From assembly GCF_036227225.1 (NCBI RefSeq), contig NZ_CP109444.1, forward strand, positions 1,860,001 to 1,924,000: a stretch of 64,000 nucleotides of DNA, given 5' to 3'. Under the pieces are notes generated by a model, which worked only from the letters and a program-made list of their open reading frames with translations, did no database searches and was not told the origin of the DNA. This document shows positions 1 through 9,162 of this stretch, one piece after another. Source of the stretch: Streptomyces sp. NBC_01478 (GTDB taxonomy: Bacteria > Actinomycetota > Actinomycetes > Streptomycetales > Streptomycetaceae). Position 1 is the stretch's first letter, and each line of letters opens with the position of its first letter. Made by a program: the position numbers and the translations under genes.

Positions 1-825
1 GCGGAACATGTGCAGCGGGGTGATCGGCTGCCGGGAGCGCCGCTCGACCAGGACGAACAGCGCGAGGACGACGACGGCCGCGCCGAACGAGGCCAGGGTG
101 AGCCAGTCGCTCCAACCCTCCTGCGCGGCCCGGATGAAGCCGTACACCAGCAGCACCATGCCCACGGTGGAGGTCAGCGCGCCGGTGAGGTCGAAGTGGC
201 CGGGATGGCGTTCGGACTCGCGGATCCAGCGCGGGGTGGCGAGGACGATGAGCAGTCCGATGGGCACGTTGACGAAGAGCACCCAGCGCCAGTTCAGCCA
301 CTCGACGAGGATCCCGCCCATCAGCAGTCCGATCGCGCCGCCGCCGGCCGAGACACCGGCGAAGACCCCGAACGCCCGGTTGCGCTCCGGGCCTTCACGG
401 AACGTCGTGCTGATGAGGGCGAGGGAGGTCGGCGAGGCGATGGCACCGCCGACGCCCTGGAGGGCGCGGGCGGCGAGGAGTTCGCCGGAGTTCTGGGACA
501 ACCCGCCGAGCAGGGAGGCGAGTACGAAGAGCAGCACCCCGAACACGAACACCCGCCGCCTGCCGAGAATGTCACCGGCCCGCCCACCGAGCAGCAGCAG
601 ACCGCCGAAGGTGAGGGTGTACGCGTTGACCACCCAGGCCAGGCTGGTGGTCGAGAACCCCAGCGAACTCTGGATGTGCGGCAGCGCGATGTTCACGATG
701 GTGATGTCGAGGACCACCATCAACTGACAGGACGCGATGACCAGCAGCGCCATCGTGCTTCCGCCACCGCCCGGTTCCCGGGTGGTGGACTGCGCTGCGG
801 AGGCTTGCTGAGGACTGCTGCTCAT
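1..825 (-). CDS. MFS drug-resistance transporter (DHA2/EmrB-QacA type), 3' end outside window
   Basis: The reverse strand encodes the first 275 residues of a multi-span membrane transporter that runs off the left edge. It begins MSSSPQQASAAQ, has a short hydrophilic tail, then a first membrane segment with MVVLDITIVNIALP, which is motif C-like wording typical of 14-span DHA2 proton-coupled exporters. The loop sequence GGRAGDILGRRRVF is the MFS motif A between segments 2 and 3. A later stretch (about residues 130-200) has glycine-rich helices expected for segments 4-6. The start at 825 is the first ATG after the upstream region and matches family N-termini. It is divergent from the lyase gene at 977. 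The substrate cannot be told from sequence; family members usually export antibiotics or other amphiphiles. Confidence 0.9.
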   Translation of the reverse strand, partial: MSSSPQQASAAQSTTREPGGGGSTMALLVIASCQLMVVLDITIVNIALPHIQSSLGFSTTSLAWVVNAYTLTFGGLLLLGGRAGDILGRRRVFVFGVLLFVLASLLGGLSQNSGELLAARALQGVGGAIASPTSLALISTTFREGPERNRAFGVFAGVSAGGGAIGLLMGGILVEWLNWRWVLFVNVPIGLLIVLATPRWIRESERHPGHFDLTGALTSTVGMVLLVYGFIRAAQEGWSDWLTLASFGAAVVVLALFVLVERRSRQPITPLHMFR

Positions 826-877
826 GGCGGTTCGCACTCACGAGAGGCCGGTGAACGACTCCGTCCACTGGATGCTC

Positions 878-890
878 ACCGTTCGACGGT
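878..890. promoter_or_regulatory. Short perfect inverted repeat between divergent genes
   Basis: ACCGT-TCG-ACGGT is a perfect 5-bp dyad lying 53 bases before the exporter start and 87 before the lyase start. Its place in a divergent promoter region suggests a repressor site, but no TetR or MarR gene is visible next to it, so this is only a candidate. Confidence 0.25.
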
Positions 891-976
891 ACGCCCGCCC
901 CCTGCTCCCCACCACTCGATCATCCCGAGTCCAGGCGTTAGGTTCACACATGACAGGACAAGGGGAGAAACCTTTG

Positions 977-2629
977 GTGACCGAGGTCGTCGTCGACGGA
1001 CGGACGTTGTCCTACGGCGATGTCGTCGCCGTCGCCCACCATGGCGCCCATGTCGCGCTCGCGGACGGGGTGTTGCCGCGTCTGGTGCGTGAACGGGCCG
1101 TCGTGGACGACGTGGTCGACCGGCAGGTGCCGACATACGGCCTGACGACGGGACTGGGCGCCCGCTCCTCCTACGCCCTGCCCCGTGCGGAACTGGACGC
1201 GTTCAGCGTCCGCACGGTCCGGGGCCGGGCGAACGCGGTCGGCGATCCCCTGCCGGTCCCGGTCGTACGGGCCGCTCTCGTCTCCCGGGTCAACGGCCTC
1301 GTGGGCGGCGGCAGCGGCGTGCGGCCGGAGATCGTACGGCTGCTCGTGGAGATGCTCAACGCGCGGGTGCATCCGGTGATCCCCGAGGTGGGGTCGATCG
1401 GCGCGTCCGACCTGTGCCAGATGGCGCACGTCGGTCTGGTCGTCATCGGCGAGGGCGGCGCCGAGTACGACGGTGAGGTGCTCGACGGCGCCACGGCCCT
1501 GCGCCGCGCAGGTCTCGCCCCGGCTCAGCTCGGCCCGAAGGACGGCCATGTGCTGTGCAGCGCAAGCCCGTTGGCGGCCGGCATCGGCGCCCTCGCCCTG
1601 CACGAGACGGCCGCGCTCCTCACCCTGGCCCAGGCGGTCACGGCCCTGACCTACGAGGGCTTCCGGGCCAACACCAGCCCGCTCGACGCCCGGGTACTGG
1701 CCCTGCGCCCGGCTCCCGGCCAGTCCCGCGCGGCGGCCGAACTGCTGTCCCTGCTGACCGGGGGTGAGTTGACCGACCCCCGCAACGCCCGCCGGGTCCA
1801 GGACCCGGTCAGCCTGCGGTGCGCCGCGCAGATGCATGGCGCGGGGTACGCGGCGCTGGCGTTCGCGGACGCGGCGCTGATGCCGGAGTTGAACGGGTGC
1901 GGGGACAATCCGGTGGTGCTGGGCGGTGCCGGGGGTGTCGTGGAGGGATTGAGCGGCGCCGGTGACAACCCGGGAACGCCGCCTGGTGCCGGAGACACCC
2001 CGGATTCGCTGACCGACACCGGCGGCGAGCCGCACGCACCGGCGCCGCGCGCCAACGCCGAGATCCTCTCGTCCGGCAACTTCCACACCCCCGCCCTGGC
2101 CCTCGCCTACGACACCCTCGCGCTGGCCCTGACCCAGACCGCCGCCGTCTCCGCCGAGCGCATGCGCAGGTTGCTCGACCCGGCCGTCACCGGGCTCCCC
2201 GCGAACCTCTCGCCGTACGGTCCGGAACGCTCCGGTTTCGCGCCGCTGGTCAAGACGGCGCAGGCGCTGGTCGCAGAGGTGCGGATGCTGTCCGTGCCGG
2301 TGTGCACCGATCCCCGGCAGGGCGCGGACGCCGTGGAGGACGACTCGACCAACGCGGCGCTCGGCGCACGGCGGTTGACGACGATGCTCGGCCGGCTGCG
2401 CCAACTGCTCGCCGTGGAGGCGGTGGTGGCCTCGCAGGCGGTGGATCTGGCGGCGCCGGCCGCGCTGGGGCGGGGGCCCGGGTACCTGCACCGCGCCATC
2501 CGGAAGGTCGTGCCCACCCTGACCGACGACCGCCCGCACGGGGTGGACGTGGAGACGGTGAGCCGCGACATCCTGGGGTCCGAAGACGTCCGCGGCACAC
2601 TGAACTCCTGGGCGAAAGAAGCGACATGA
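977..2629 (+). CDS. Aromatic amino acid lyase (HAL/PAL) family protein with altered MIO motif
   Basis: The fold is that of histidine/phenylalanine ammonia-lyases: YGLTTGLG near residue 54 (catalytic Tyr loop), a MIO-region sequence, QDPVSLRCAAQMHGA, and SSGNFHTPALAL followed by LLDPAVTGLPANL. Two key places differ. The Ala-Ser-Gly triad that cyclises to the MIO cofactor reads GSIGASDLCQMAH, so the Gly is deleted and Asp follows Ser. The KEGLALxNGT stretch reads KDGHVLCSASP, so the substrate-binding Asn is also gone. A glycine-proline-rich insertion of about 45 residues interrupts the region before SSGNFHTP. The GTG at 977 has AGGGGAG ten bases upstream and is preferred; an in-frame ATG at 950 would add nine residues. 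The stop overlaps the next start (ATGA). Family membership is clear; lyase activity is not. Confidence 0.85.
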   Translation: MTEVVVDGRTLSYGDVVAVAHHGAHVALADGVLPRLVRERAVVDDVVDRQVPTYGLTTGLGARSSYALPRAELDAFSVRTVRGRANAVGDPLPVPVVRAALVSRVNGLVGGGSGVRPEIVRLLVEMLNARVHPVIPEVGSIGASDLCQMAHVGLVVIGEGGAEYDGEVLDGATALRRAGLAPAQLGPKDGHVLCSASPLAAGIGALALHETAALLTLAQAVTALTYEGFRANTSPLDARVLALRPAPGQSRAAAELLSLLTGGELTDPRNARRVQDPVSLRCAAQMHGAGYAALAFADAALMPELNGCGDNPVVLGGAGGVVEGLSGAGDNPGTPPGAGDTPDSLTDTGGEPHAPAPRANAEILSSGNFHTPALALAYDTLALALTQTAAVSAERMRRLLDPAVTGLPANLSPYGPERSGFAPLVKTAQALVAEVRMLSVPVCTDPRQGADAVEDDSTNAALGARRLTTMLGRLRQLLAVEAVVASQAVDLAAPAALGRGPGYLHRAIRKVVPTLTDDRPHGVDVETVSRDILGSEDVRGTLNSWAKEAT

Positions 2630-3525
2630 CCAACGTCGACGTACACCAGCATCTGTGGACCCCCTCGCTGGTGACGGCGCTGCGCGCGCGCCGCGAGCCG
2701 CCGTACCTGGACGGCTGGACGTTGTTCCTGGACGGTGAGCCGCCCTTCGAGATACCGCCCGCCGACCACGACCTCGCGCGGCGCGCTGACCTCGCGACCG
2801 CCGACGGTCTCGGCCGGGTCCTGGTCTCGCTGTCCGCCCCGATCGGCGTGGAGTGGCTGCCCGAGGCGGAGGCACGGCCCCTGCTCGACGCCTACCACGA
2901 CGGCGTGGCGGCGCTGCCCGAGCCGTTCGGGGCCTGGGCCGCGGCCTGTGTGCGGGACATCGACGCGGACGCGACCGCCAAGGACCTCGACCGGGGCTTC
3001 GCCGGCCTTCAACTCCCCGCCAACTCCCTTGTCGACGCGGCCGGTTATGCCCGCTGCGCCCCGCTCCTCGACCTGCTCGAAGAGCGCGACCTCCCGCTCT
3101 TCGTCCACCCGGGGCCCGCGGTGGGCTCCTCGGCGGACCCCGCCTGGTGGCCCGCGATGGTGCCCTACGTCCAGCAGATGCACGCCGCCTGGTACGCCTT
3201 CCGCGCCTTCGGCCGCCCGCGCCATCCACGCCTGCGGGTGTGCTTCGCCCTGCTGGCCGGACTCGCCCCGCTGCACGGCGAACGGCTGGCGGCCCGGGGC
3301 GGACAGCGGCAGAAGGGCGACCCGGGCGTGTTCGTCGAGACCTCGTCCTACGGCCCGACCGCCGTCGAGGCGACCGTGCGCGCCCTCGGCGTGAACGCCG
3401 TGGTCCAGGGCTCGGACCGCCCGTACGCGGAGCCTCCGTACCATCCGGGATACGGCCTGGGCGGCGCGGCGGCGTACGCCTTCCGCATCGCCAACCCGCG
3501 GAGACTGCTGACCGGCCAGGGGTGA
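2626..3525 (+). CDS. Amidohydrolase 2 family metal-dependent hydrolase/decarboxylase
   Basis: A 299-residue TIM-barrel amidohydrolase of the Amidohydro_2 group (ACMSD/LigY-like). The N-terminal metal motif is VDVHQHLW; a second metal-ligand region is LPLFVHPGP around residue 160, and GSDRPYAEPP near residue 265 supplies the C-terminal Asp typical of the family. No signal peptide, so cytosolic. Its ATG overlaps the lyase stop by four bases, so the two are translationally coupled and probably act on successive intermediates. Family members hydrolyse or decarboxylate ring-derived carboxylates or lactones; the substrate here is unknown. Confidence 0.85.
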   Translation: MTNVDVHQHLWTPSLVTALRARREPPYLDGWTLFLDGEPPFEIPPADHDLARRADLATADGLGRVLVSLSAPIGVEWLPEAEARPLLDAYHDGVAALPEPFGAWAAACVRDIDADATAKDLDRGFAGLQLPANSLVDAAGYARCAPLLDLLEERDLPLFVHPGPAVGSSADPAWWPAMVPYVQQMHAAWYAFRAFGRPRHPRLRVCFALLAGLAPLHGERLAARGGQRQKGDPGVFVETSSYGPTAVEATVRALGVNAVVQGSDRPYAEPPYHPGYGLGGAAAYAFRIANPRRLLTGQG

Positions 3526-3547
3526 CGGAGATCGATGTGACGCCCTG

Positions 3548-5008
3548 TCAATTCGCCGCGTTCATCAGGTCGAGCGCGCTCTGTTGCCGGGCCGCGTCGG
3601 TGGAGTCCACCGGCCCGGCCCAGTGCAGCCCGTACGCGTCAAGGGAGTTGCGGTCGTTCGCGTACGCGGTGTCGGCCTGGCGTTTGATGTAGGTGGTGTA
3701 AGGGCGGTCGGACAGACGGGAGTTGAAGGCGCCGAGGCCCCGGATGTACGCGCCCTTGAAGGACGGCCCGTCACCGCCGCAGCCGCTCGTCTCGCACGGC
3801 TCCCGCAGGATCCCACCGGAGTTGAGGGCCGTCGACGTGGTCGAGGCGTCACCGATCTGCCGACCGGTGGTGAGGAGAGCGGAGTCCCCGGTCGCCCGGT
3901 ACAGCTCCGACAGACCGCCGAGCAGGACGCCTTGGTTGTACGACCACGTCGTGTCGCCGTTGTTGCCGCAGGTCGCGAGGTTGATGCCGTCGTTGACGAG
4001 ATGGGAGCCGTTGATCATGCCGGTGCCCTTGAACCACGACCACTCGGCGTTGGCGCGGCCCAGGTAGGTCGTGTCGCCGGCGATGCGGTTGTGCAGGGCC
4101 GCGTTCAGCTCCAGGTAGAGGGAGTTGGCGATGGCGTTCTTGTAGGTCTTCGCCGTGCTCCACCACACTCCGCCGCCGCAGGTGGAGTCCCAGTACCTGG
4201 CCATGTAATCGGCGTCCGCGCGGGCGGTGTTGAGGTAGCGGGAGTCGCCGGTGAGGTCGTACGCGTCGACCCAGGCCAGTCCCCACCAGCCGGTGTCGTC
4301 GATGTAGTCGTTGGTGAAGTTGCCGCCCTGGGCGGAGAGGTTGCGGTCGTAGGTGTTGGCGATGGCGTACTTGTAGCTGCCCATGCCGGTGACGCGGATG
4401 TTGTCGATGAGTGCGGTCAGGGCGTTGGCCGAGTTCCACCAGCCGGTGGTGTCGAACAGTCCGGTGCCCAGGTTGTAGGACTGCATCAGCGCGGTGGCGG
4501 CGGCAGTGGGGCGGCTGCCCGCGTTCCACGTCGTCCGGGCCCACGGTGTGCAGGCGATCTCGGCCCGGTCCCCCGCCTTGCCGCAGGCGCGCAGGGCGCC
4601 GACGCCGAGGGCGTTCCAGTCGTCGACGTTGTACATCAGGGTGCGCCAACCCCCTTGCCCCGCGGGGACGGTGGTGTCGCCGAGCTTGCTGCCCGAGCTC
4701 CAGGTGCGGCCGCCGTCGAAGGAGCGGTCGAGCCAGACCTCGTCGCCGGGGCTGCCGTTGGTGATCGAGGCCCAGCCCATCGCGTCGGTGTCGTCGAAGT
4801 GCAGGGCGATGGCGCGGGAGTAGATGGTGGCCGACACCGGCTGGCGGTCACCCGGGGACAGGGCCGGGTCGCGGGCGTCGCAGTACTTGTTGCAGACCGT
4901 CGCCTCGGCGGCGGCGCTCGCGACACCGGTGGAGACCGGCACGAGCAGGGCCAGGGCGGCGATCAGGCCGGTCCCGATCCGCCTGATGCGTCTTGCTGTT
5001 GAGGTCAT
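3548..5008 (-). CDS. Secreted GH76 endo-alpha-1,6-mannanase
   Basis: The product (486 aa) starts [10 protein letters not shown] and has a Sec signal ending near SGVASAAA-type residues 28-33. Residues about 38-165 form an extra N-terminal beta-rich region ([13 protein letters not shown]). The alpha/alpha-barrel GH76 domain follows; the paired catalytic aspartates are in [14 protein letters not shown] (about D237-D238), and [14 protein letters not shown] is another family signature. GH76 enzymes cut alpha-1,6-mannan backbones such as those of yeast cell walls. Only 32 bases separate it from the upstream GH27 gene on the same strand, so the two form an operon. The reading frame is open further upstream to 5197, but that stretch is the antisense of the GH27 3' end, so the ATG at 5008 is taken as start. 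Confidence 0.92.
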   Translation of the reverse strand: MTSTARRIRRIGTGLIAALALLVPVSTGVASAAAEATVCNKYCDARDPALSPGDRQPVSATIYSRAIALHFDDTDAMGWASITNGSPGDEVWLDRSFDGGRTWSSGSKLGDTTVPAGQGGWRTLMYNVDDWNALGVGALRACGKAGDRAEIACTPWARTTWNAGSRPTAAATALMQSYNLGTGLFDTTGWWNSANALTALIDNIRVTGMGSYKYAIANTYDRNLSAQGGNFTNDYIDDTGWWGLAWVDAYDLTGDSRYLNTARADADYMARYWDSTCGGGVWWSTAKTYKNAIANSLYLELNAALHNRIAGDTTYLGRANAEWSWFKGTGMINGSHLVNDGINLATCGNNGDTTWSYNQGVLLGGLSELYRATGDSALLTTGRQIGDASTTSTALNSGGILREPCETSGCGGDGPSFKGAYIRGLGAFNSRLSDRPYTTYIKRQADTAYANDRNSLDAYGLHWAGPVDSTDAARQQSALDLMNAAN

Positions 5009-5040
5009 GCCGGCTCCATCGAGGTGGGGGGTGCGGGAGG

Positions 5041-6654
5041 TCAGCCCAGGCGCCATTGCTGGTTGGCGCCGCCGTTGCAGGACCACAGCTCCAGGGCGAC
5101 GCCGTTGACGTTTCCGGCCGCCTGGTCGCCGCCGGTGACGTCGAGGCAGAGGCCCGACTGGGTGCCGGTGATCGTGCCGTTGGGGTTGAGGCTCCACTTC
5201 TGGTTGGCGCCGCCGTTGCAGGTGTAGAGCTGCACCTTGGTGCCGTTACTGGTCTGGTTGTTGTACGCGTCTAGACACTGAGTGCCGCCGTAGAGCCGGA
5301 GTTCACCGGCGGCGGTGATGGTCACGGCCTGGTTGGTGCCGCCGCCGCAGTCCCAGATCTCGATCTTGGTGCCGGGGGTGGTCTCGCCGTTGTAGGCGTC
5401 GAGGCAGCGGTTGGAGGAGGCGCCGATCAGCGGGTGGGTGGTGCCGACGCTGGTACCGCTGCCGGCGGAGACCCGGTACATGACCGAGCCGTGGCCGGGG
5501 ACGCTCGCGGAGATGGTGCCGGTGGTGCTGCTGATCACGTGCGACCAGAGGTTGTTGAGCCTGTACGAGGACGCCGAGGGCAGGCCGGCCGCCGTCGCGG
5601 AGGTGGTGATGGTGGCGGCGGAGGAGTTCTCGTTGAAGAGGACCACCGAGACGTCGCCGTTGGCGAGGGGCTTGGAAAGGACGTGCAGGCCACCGGAGTT
5701 GGAGATCTCGGTGCCCTGCTTGCCCAGGGAGTCCTGGTCCACGGCGATGACGTCCTTGTTGCCGTAGAGGGAGAGCGTCGCGGCGGTGGCCTTGCGCAGG
5801 TCGGTGCCGGCGATCAGCGGTGCGGCCATCTCCGACCAGAGGCTGAAGTGGGAGCGGTCCTCGGTGAACGACATGCCGTTGCCGACCTCCAGCATGTCGG
5901 GGTCGTTCCAGGCGCCCGGCTTGGCGTACGCGGCGAGCTTGACGTTGGCCTTGTAAAGGGACACCACGGTCGAGAAGTTGACGTTGATGTCGTCGGTCGT
6001 GCGCCAACTGTTGCCGACGCCCGCGCCCCAGGTCCAGACGTCGGCGAGGCCCCAGTTGCAGAGGCTGTAGACGATCGGGCGGCCGGTTGCCGCGAGGGCG
6101 TCGCGCATCGCGGTGTAGCGCTGCTGGTCGGGCACGTTCTGGTGGTTGCAGTTGTCGTACTTGAGGTAGTCCACGCCCCAGGCGGCGAAGCTGTTGGCGT
6201 CGGTCTGCTCATGGCCGAGGCTGCCGGGATAGCCGGCGCAGGTGGCGGTGCCGGCGCTCTCGTAGATGCCGAGCTTGAGGCCCTTGCCGTGGACGTAGGC
6301 GGCGGTGCCGCTGATGCCGTTCGGGAACTTGACCGGATCGGGGACGAGTTGGCCCGCCGCGTTGCGGGCCGAGGTCATCCAGCAGTCGTCGATGTTGACG
6401 TACTGGTACCCGGCGTCCTTCAGCCCGGAGGAGACGAGGTAGTCGGCGGTCTGCTCGACGAGTTGCTCGGTCACGTTGCAGCCGAAGGCGTTCCAGTCGT
6501 TCCAGCCCATGGGGGGCGTCCTGGCGAGGCCGTTGTCCAAGGCCTGCGCGGGCGGCGCGGCGCGCAGCACCAGCAGGGCCGGGACGAGGGCCAGCAGCAG
6601 CACCATCGTGAGGGTGACGCTCAGACGTCTCCTGAGGGGGGACGGCACGGTCAT
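5041..6654 (-). CDS. Secreted GH27 alpha-galactosidase with C-terminal ricin-B lectin domain
   Basis: 537 residues with a long signal peptide ending at about AQA (37). The catalytic domain begins [17 protein letters not shown]; the nucleophile lies in [10 protein letters not shown] (about D167) and the acid/base in SWRTTDDI (about D222). An antiparallel beta domain follows to about residue 390. Residues about 400-537 form a ricin-type (CBM13) beta-trefoil with repeated CLDAYN and QxW-like [16 protein letters not shown] ends. It should release terminal alpha-galactose outside the cell, for example from fungal galactomannan. It is the first gene of a two-gene operon with GH76, and a LacI-type operator sits 46 bases before its start. 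Confidence 0.94.
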   Translation of the reverse strand: MTVPSPLRRRLSVTLTMVLLLALVPALLVLRAAPPAQALDNGLARTPPMGWNDWNAFGCNVTEQLVEQTADYLVSSGLKDAGYQYVNIDDCWMTSARNAAGQLVPDPVKFPNGISGTAAYVHGKGLKLGIYESAGTATCAGYPGSLGHEQTDANSFAAWGVDYLKYDNCNHQNVPDQQRYTAMRDALAATGRPIVYSLCNWGLADVWTWGAGVGNSWRTTDDINVNFSTVVSLYKANVKLAAYAKPGAWNDPDMLEVGNGMSFTEDRSHFSLWSEMAAPLIAGTDLRKATAATLSLYGNKDVIAVDQDSLGKQGTEISNSGGLHVLSKPLANGDVSVVLFNENSSAATITTSATAAGLPSASSYRLNNLWSHVISSTTGTISASVPGHGSVMYRVSAGSGTSVGTTHPLIGASSNRCLDAYNGETTPGTKIEIWDCGGGTNQAVTITAAGELRLYGGTQCLDAYNNQTSNGTKVQLYTCNGGANQKWSLNPNGTITGTQSGLCLDVTGGDQAAGNVNGVALELWSCNGGANQQWRLG

Positions 6655-6700
6655 GTCGAGGTCTCCTGTTTCGCCGTGTGGGGCCGGACGAACTCACCGT

Positions 6701-6714
6701 TGGAAACGTAACCA
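6701..6714. promoter_or_regulatory. LacI-family operator 1 (upstream of GH27-GH76)
   Basis: TGGAAACGTAACCA matches TGGWAACGTTWCCA with one mismatch and has the central CG typical of LacI/CcpA-type operators. It lies 46 bases upstream of the GH27 start. Confidence 0.75.
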
Positions 6715-6820
6715 TCGTGAAGGTTCCATCAGCGCGGCCGCACCGTCAATGGTCCGGACCAAAATGTCCCGGGAGTGAACTACCCGTGTCGTCAGATGCG
6801 TTGACGGCCTCATGAGTCGA

Positions 6821-6834
6821 TGACAACGTTTCCA
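6821..6834. promoter_or_regulatory. LacI-family operator 2 (upstream of second GH76)
   Basis: TGACAACGTTTCCA matches TGGWAACGTTWCCA with two mismatches in one half-site. It is 34 bases before the plus-strand GH76 start; the divergent promoter region thus holds one operator per gene. Confidence 0.65.
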
Positions 6835-6868
6835 TCATCCGCGCCCACCCGCGCCCTTGGAGGCCCTC

Positions 6869-8035
6869 ATGTCCCCGCGTCCCTCCCGGCGAGTGATGAT
6901 CGGTTCCGGTCTGGCCGCGCTGACGGCGGCGGCCACACCCGCGCTCGCGGCCGAACTCCCCGGCGCCGCCCGGGCGTTGTCCCGCGCCACGTCCCTCTAC
7001 TCCGCGCTGGGAAGACACTTCGACACGGCCGACGGCTCCGGGCTGGTCCGCGAGCAGCTCCCGGCAGCGGGCGGCGACAACGCGTACTCGTACGAATGGC
7101 CCTTCTCGCAGGTGCACATCGCCGCGCTCGATCTCACCGCTGTGGACGGGCGGTTCGAGCCGGAGCTGACCCGGCGGGCGGCGGCGCAGGAGCACTACTG
7201 GAACGCCGGCGGCGGGACGACGAAGCTGCCCGGCTACGCCTCCTACCCCGTCGCGCCGTACGGCTCGGGCGGTGACATGTTCTACGACGACAACGAATGG
7301 GTCGGACTGGCGAAGGTCCAACGGCATCTACAGACGGGAGACGCCGCCGCGCTGGCCCGCGCGAAGGAGATCTTCGACCTGGTCAGGTCCGGCTGGGACA
7401 CCGACAGCGGTCATGCCGCGCCCGGCGGGGTCTTCTGGACGCAGGCCGACTGGAGCCACGACCGCAACACCGTCTCGAACATGCCGGGCGCCCAACTCGC
7501 CCTGCGCCTGCACCAGATCACCGGCGAGGCGGACTACCTGGACTGGGCGAGGCGCTTCCACGACTGGACCGACACGCATCTCCAGAGCCCAAATGGCCTG
7601 TACTGGGACCACCTTGACCTGCAAGGCAGCATCGAGAGGACCTTCTGGTCCTACAACCAGGGCGTGCCCGTCGGCGTCGCCGTGCTGCTGTACGAGGTCA
7701 CCCGCGACCGCGCCCATCTGCGCCGGGCGGAGCGGGTCGCCGCCGCCGCGTACGCCTACTACGTCATGCAGGGGCGGCTGTTCACGCAGCCCGTGTTCTT
7801 CAACTCGATCTTCTTCAAGAACTTGCTGCTCCTGGAGTCGGTGACCGGGAAGGACACCTACCACCGGGCGATGGCCGCGTACGCCGACCAGGTGTGGGAC
7901 ACGATGCGCGATCCCGCCACCGGCCTCGTGCACTTCGATACGGCCGGCGGCACCCAGGCGATCCAGCAGGCGGCCCTCGCGCAGATCTACGCCGTGCTCG
8001 CCTGGCCCCGCGCCAAGTGGCGGACGCTGTACTGA
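6869..8035 (+). CDS. Second GH76 family alpha-1,6-mannanase-like protein, exported
   Basis: 388 residues. The N-terminus MSPRPSRRVMIGSGLAALTA has paired arginines before a hydrophobic stretch and ends at ALAA, so it is exported, possibly by Tat. The GH76-like helical repeat domain fills the rest; the catalytic pair is in MFYDDNEWVGLAKV (about D140-D141), with RTFWSYNQGVPVGVAV matching the family signature. GGAGG at 6859-6863 precedes the ATG at 6869 and decides the start. It lacks the N-terminal beta domain of the other GH76 and probably differs in substrate length or side-chain tolerance. Its 3' end almost touches that of the convergent regulator gene (two bases). Confidence 0.88.
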   Translation: MSPRPSRRVMIGSGLAALTAAATPALAAELPGAARALSRATSLYSALGRHFDTADGSGLVREQLPAAGGDNAYSYEWPFSQVHIAALDLTAVDGRFEPELTRRAAAQEHYWNAGGGTTKLPGYASYPVAPYGSGGDMFYDDNEWVGLAKVQRHLQTGDAAALARAKEIFDLVRSGWDTDSGHAAPGGVFWTQADWSHDRNTVSNMPGAQLALRLHQITGEADYLDWARRFHDWTDTHLQSPNGLYWDHLDLQGSIERTFWSYNQGVPVGVAVLLYEVTRDRAHLRRAERVAAAAYAYYVMQGRLFTQPVFFNSIFFKNLLLLESVTGKDTYHRAMAAYADQVWDTMRDPATGLVHFDTAGGTQAIQQAALAQIYAVLAWPRAKWRTLY

Positions 8036-8037
8036 CG

Positions 8038-9093
8038 TTACGGGTGCCCGATCTCCCCCGTGCCGCGCGCGATCAACTCGACCGGGAGGACGGTGCGGTG
8101 GGAGGGGGAGTCGTCGCCGTCGATGCGGTCCAGCAGGATGTGGGCGGCCCGGCGGCCGAGCTCCTCGGTGTCGGAGGTGACGACGGTGACCGGGGTGGCG
8201 AGCATGTCGGCGAGCTTGAAGTCGTCGAAACCCACTACGGCCACGGTGACTTGGAGCTCACGGCAGGCCCGTAGGACGCCCTCGGTGAGGAAGCCCGTGG
8301 TGGAGAAGACCGCGGTGGGCGGGTGCGCGGAGGTGAGCAGGGTGCGAGTGGCGGCCTCGGCCTCCTCGGAGGTGCCGCGGCGCAGGGTGACGACCAGGCT
8401 GTTGTCGGGCTCGATGCCGCCGCGGCGCAACGCCTTGCGGTAGCCGCGCAGTCGGCGGCCGGTGCTGTAGTACGAGGGCGCGACGAGGATCGCGATACGG
8501 CGGTGGCCCTGGTCGATGAGGTGCTGGGTGGCCTTGTGCCCGCCGTCCTCGTTGTCGACCAGGACGACATCGGCCTCGGCGCCGGTGGCCGGGCGGTCGA
8601 CGAAGACGATGGGCACGTGGTCGTGGCCGTTGATCTCGTTGAGGAAGGCGTGGTCGCCCTGGTCGGGGACGATGATGAGCCCGGCGACCCGGCGGCCGAT
8701 CAGCTCGCCGACGGCCCGGCGCTCGACCTCGGGGTCCTCGTCGGCGGTGCTCAACAGGACGGCGTAGCCCGCCTCGTTGGCGACCTCGACGGCGGCCTTG
8801 GCGAGGGAGGCGTAGAACGGGTTGGTGAGGTCGCCGAGCAGCAGTCCGATGGTCATGGAGTTCTGGCCGGGGCGCAGGGAGCGCGCGATCTCGTTGCGCT
8901 GGTAGCCGATGGCGGTGATCGCCGCGTTCACGCGCTCGGCCGTCTCCTCGCGGACCGTGCCGATGCCGTTCACGACGCGGGAGACGGTGACGACGGCGAC
9001 TCCGGCCCGCTCCGCGACGTCGCGCATCGTGGGCCTGGTGTTCTGGCGGTGCGGGGGACGACTGCTCACGTGAGTTGAAGACCAACCTTCCAT
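8038..9093 (-). CDS. LacI-family transcriptional regulator of the mannan locus
   Basis: 351 residues: a LacI helix-turn-helix at about residues 22-45 (TMRDVAERAGVAVVTVSRVV) with hinge helix region to about 75, followed by a periplasmic-binding-protein-like effector domain (IGLLLGDLTNPFYASLAKA through VVGFDDFKLADMLATPVT). The protein should bind near-palindromic operators with central CG and release DNA on binding a sugar. Five such sites lie in front of the neighbouring mannan genes, so it is the likely local repressor. It is last in the transporter gene row on the same strand, 69 bases after the binding-protein gene, separated by an inverted repeat. A GTG further in is an alternative start, but has no better ribosome site. 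Confidence 0.93.
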   Translation of the reverse strand: MEGWSSTHVSSRPPHRQNTRPTMRDVAERAGVAVVTVSRVVNGIGTVREETAERVNAAITAIGYQRNEIARSLRPGQNSMTIGLLLGDLTNPFYASLAKAAVEVANEAGYAVLLSTADEDPEVERRAVGELIGRRVAGLIIVPDQGDHAFLNEINGHDHVPIVFVDRPATGAEADVVLVDNEDGGHKATQHLIDQGHRRIAILVAPSYYSTGRRLRGYRKALRRGGIEPDNSLVVTLRRGTSEEAEAATRTLLTSAHPPTAVFSTTGFLTEGVLRACRELQVTVAVVGFDDFKLADMLATPVTVVTSDTEELGRRAAHILLDRIDGDDSPSHRTVLPVELIARGTGEIGHP

Positions 9094-9103
9094 CGCGTAC
9101 CGG

Positions 9104-9144
9104 GGGCCGGGACCGCCCTCAGGATACGTATCGGGTCCCGGCCC
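9104..9144 (-). terminator. Inverted repeat between binding-protein and lacI genes
   Basis: GGGCCGGGACC (9104-9114) and GGTCCCGGCCC (9134-9144) are perfect 11-bp complements with a 19-base loop. It lies just after the stop of the transporter binding-protein gene on the minus strand and before lacI. It could be a terminator, a partial terminator setting lacI level, or an mRNA 3'-stabilising hairpin for the binding-protein transcript. There is no U-tract. Confidence 0.55.
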
Positions 9145-9162
9145 GCCGCTCGGCCCGGGACG

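Noticed and set aside
944..3229. Long minus-strand open frame opposite the lyase and amidohydrolase
   Set aside because: It is antisense to two genes with clear family motifs and its product is Arg/Gly/Pro-rich with no domain, as expected for GC-rich shadow frames.
9075..9092. Possible autoregulatory operator at the lacI start (GACCAACCTTCCATC)
   Set aside because: It shares TTCCA with the operator half-site but lacks the central CG and the second half-site.
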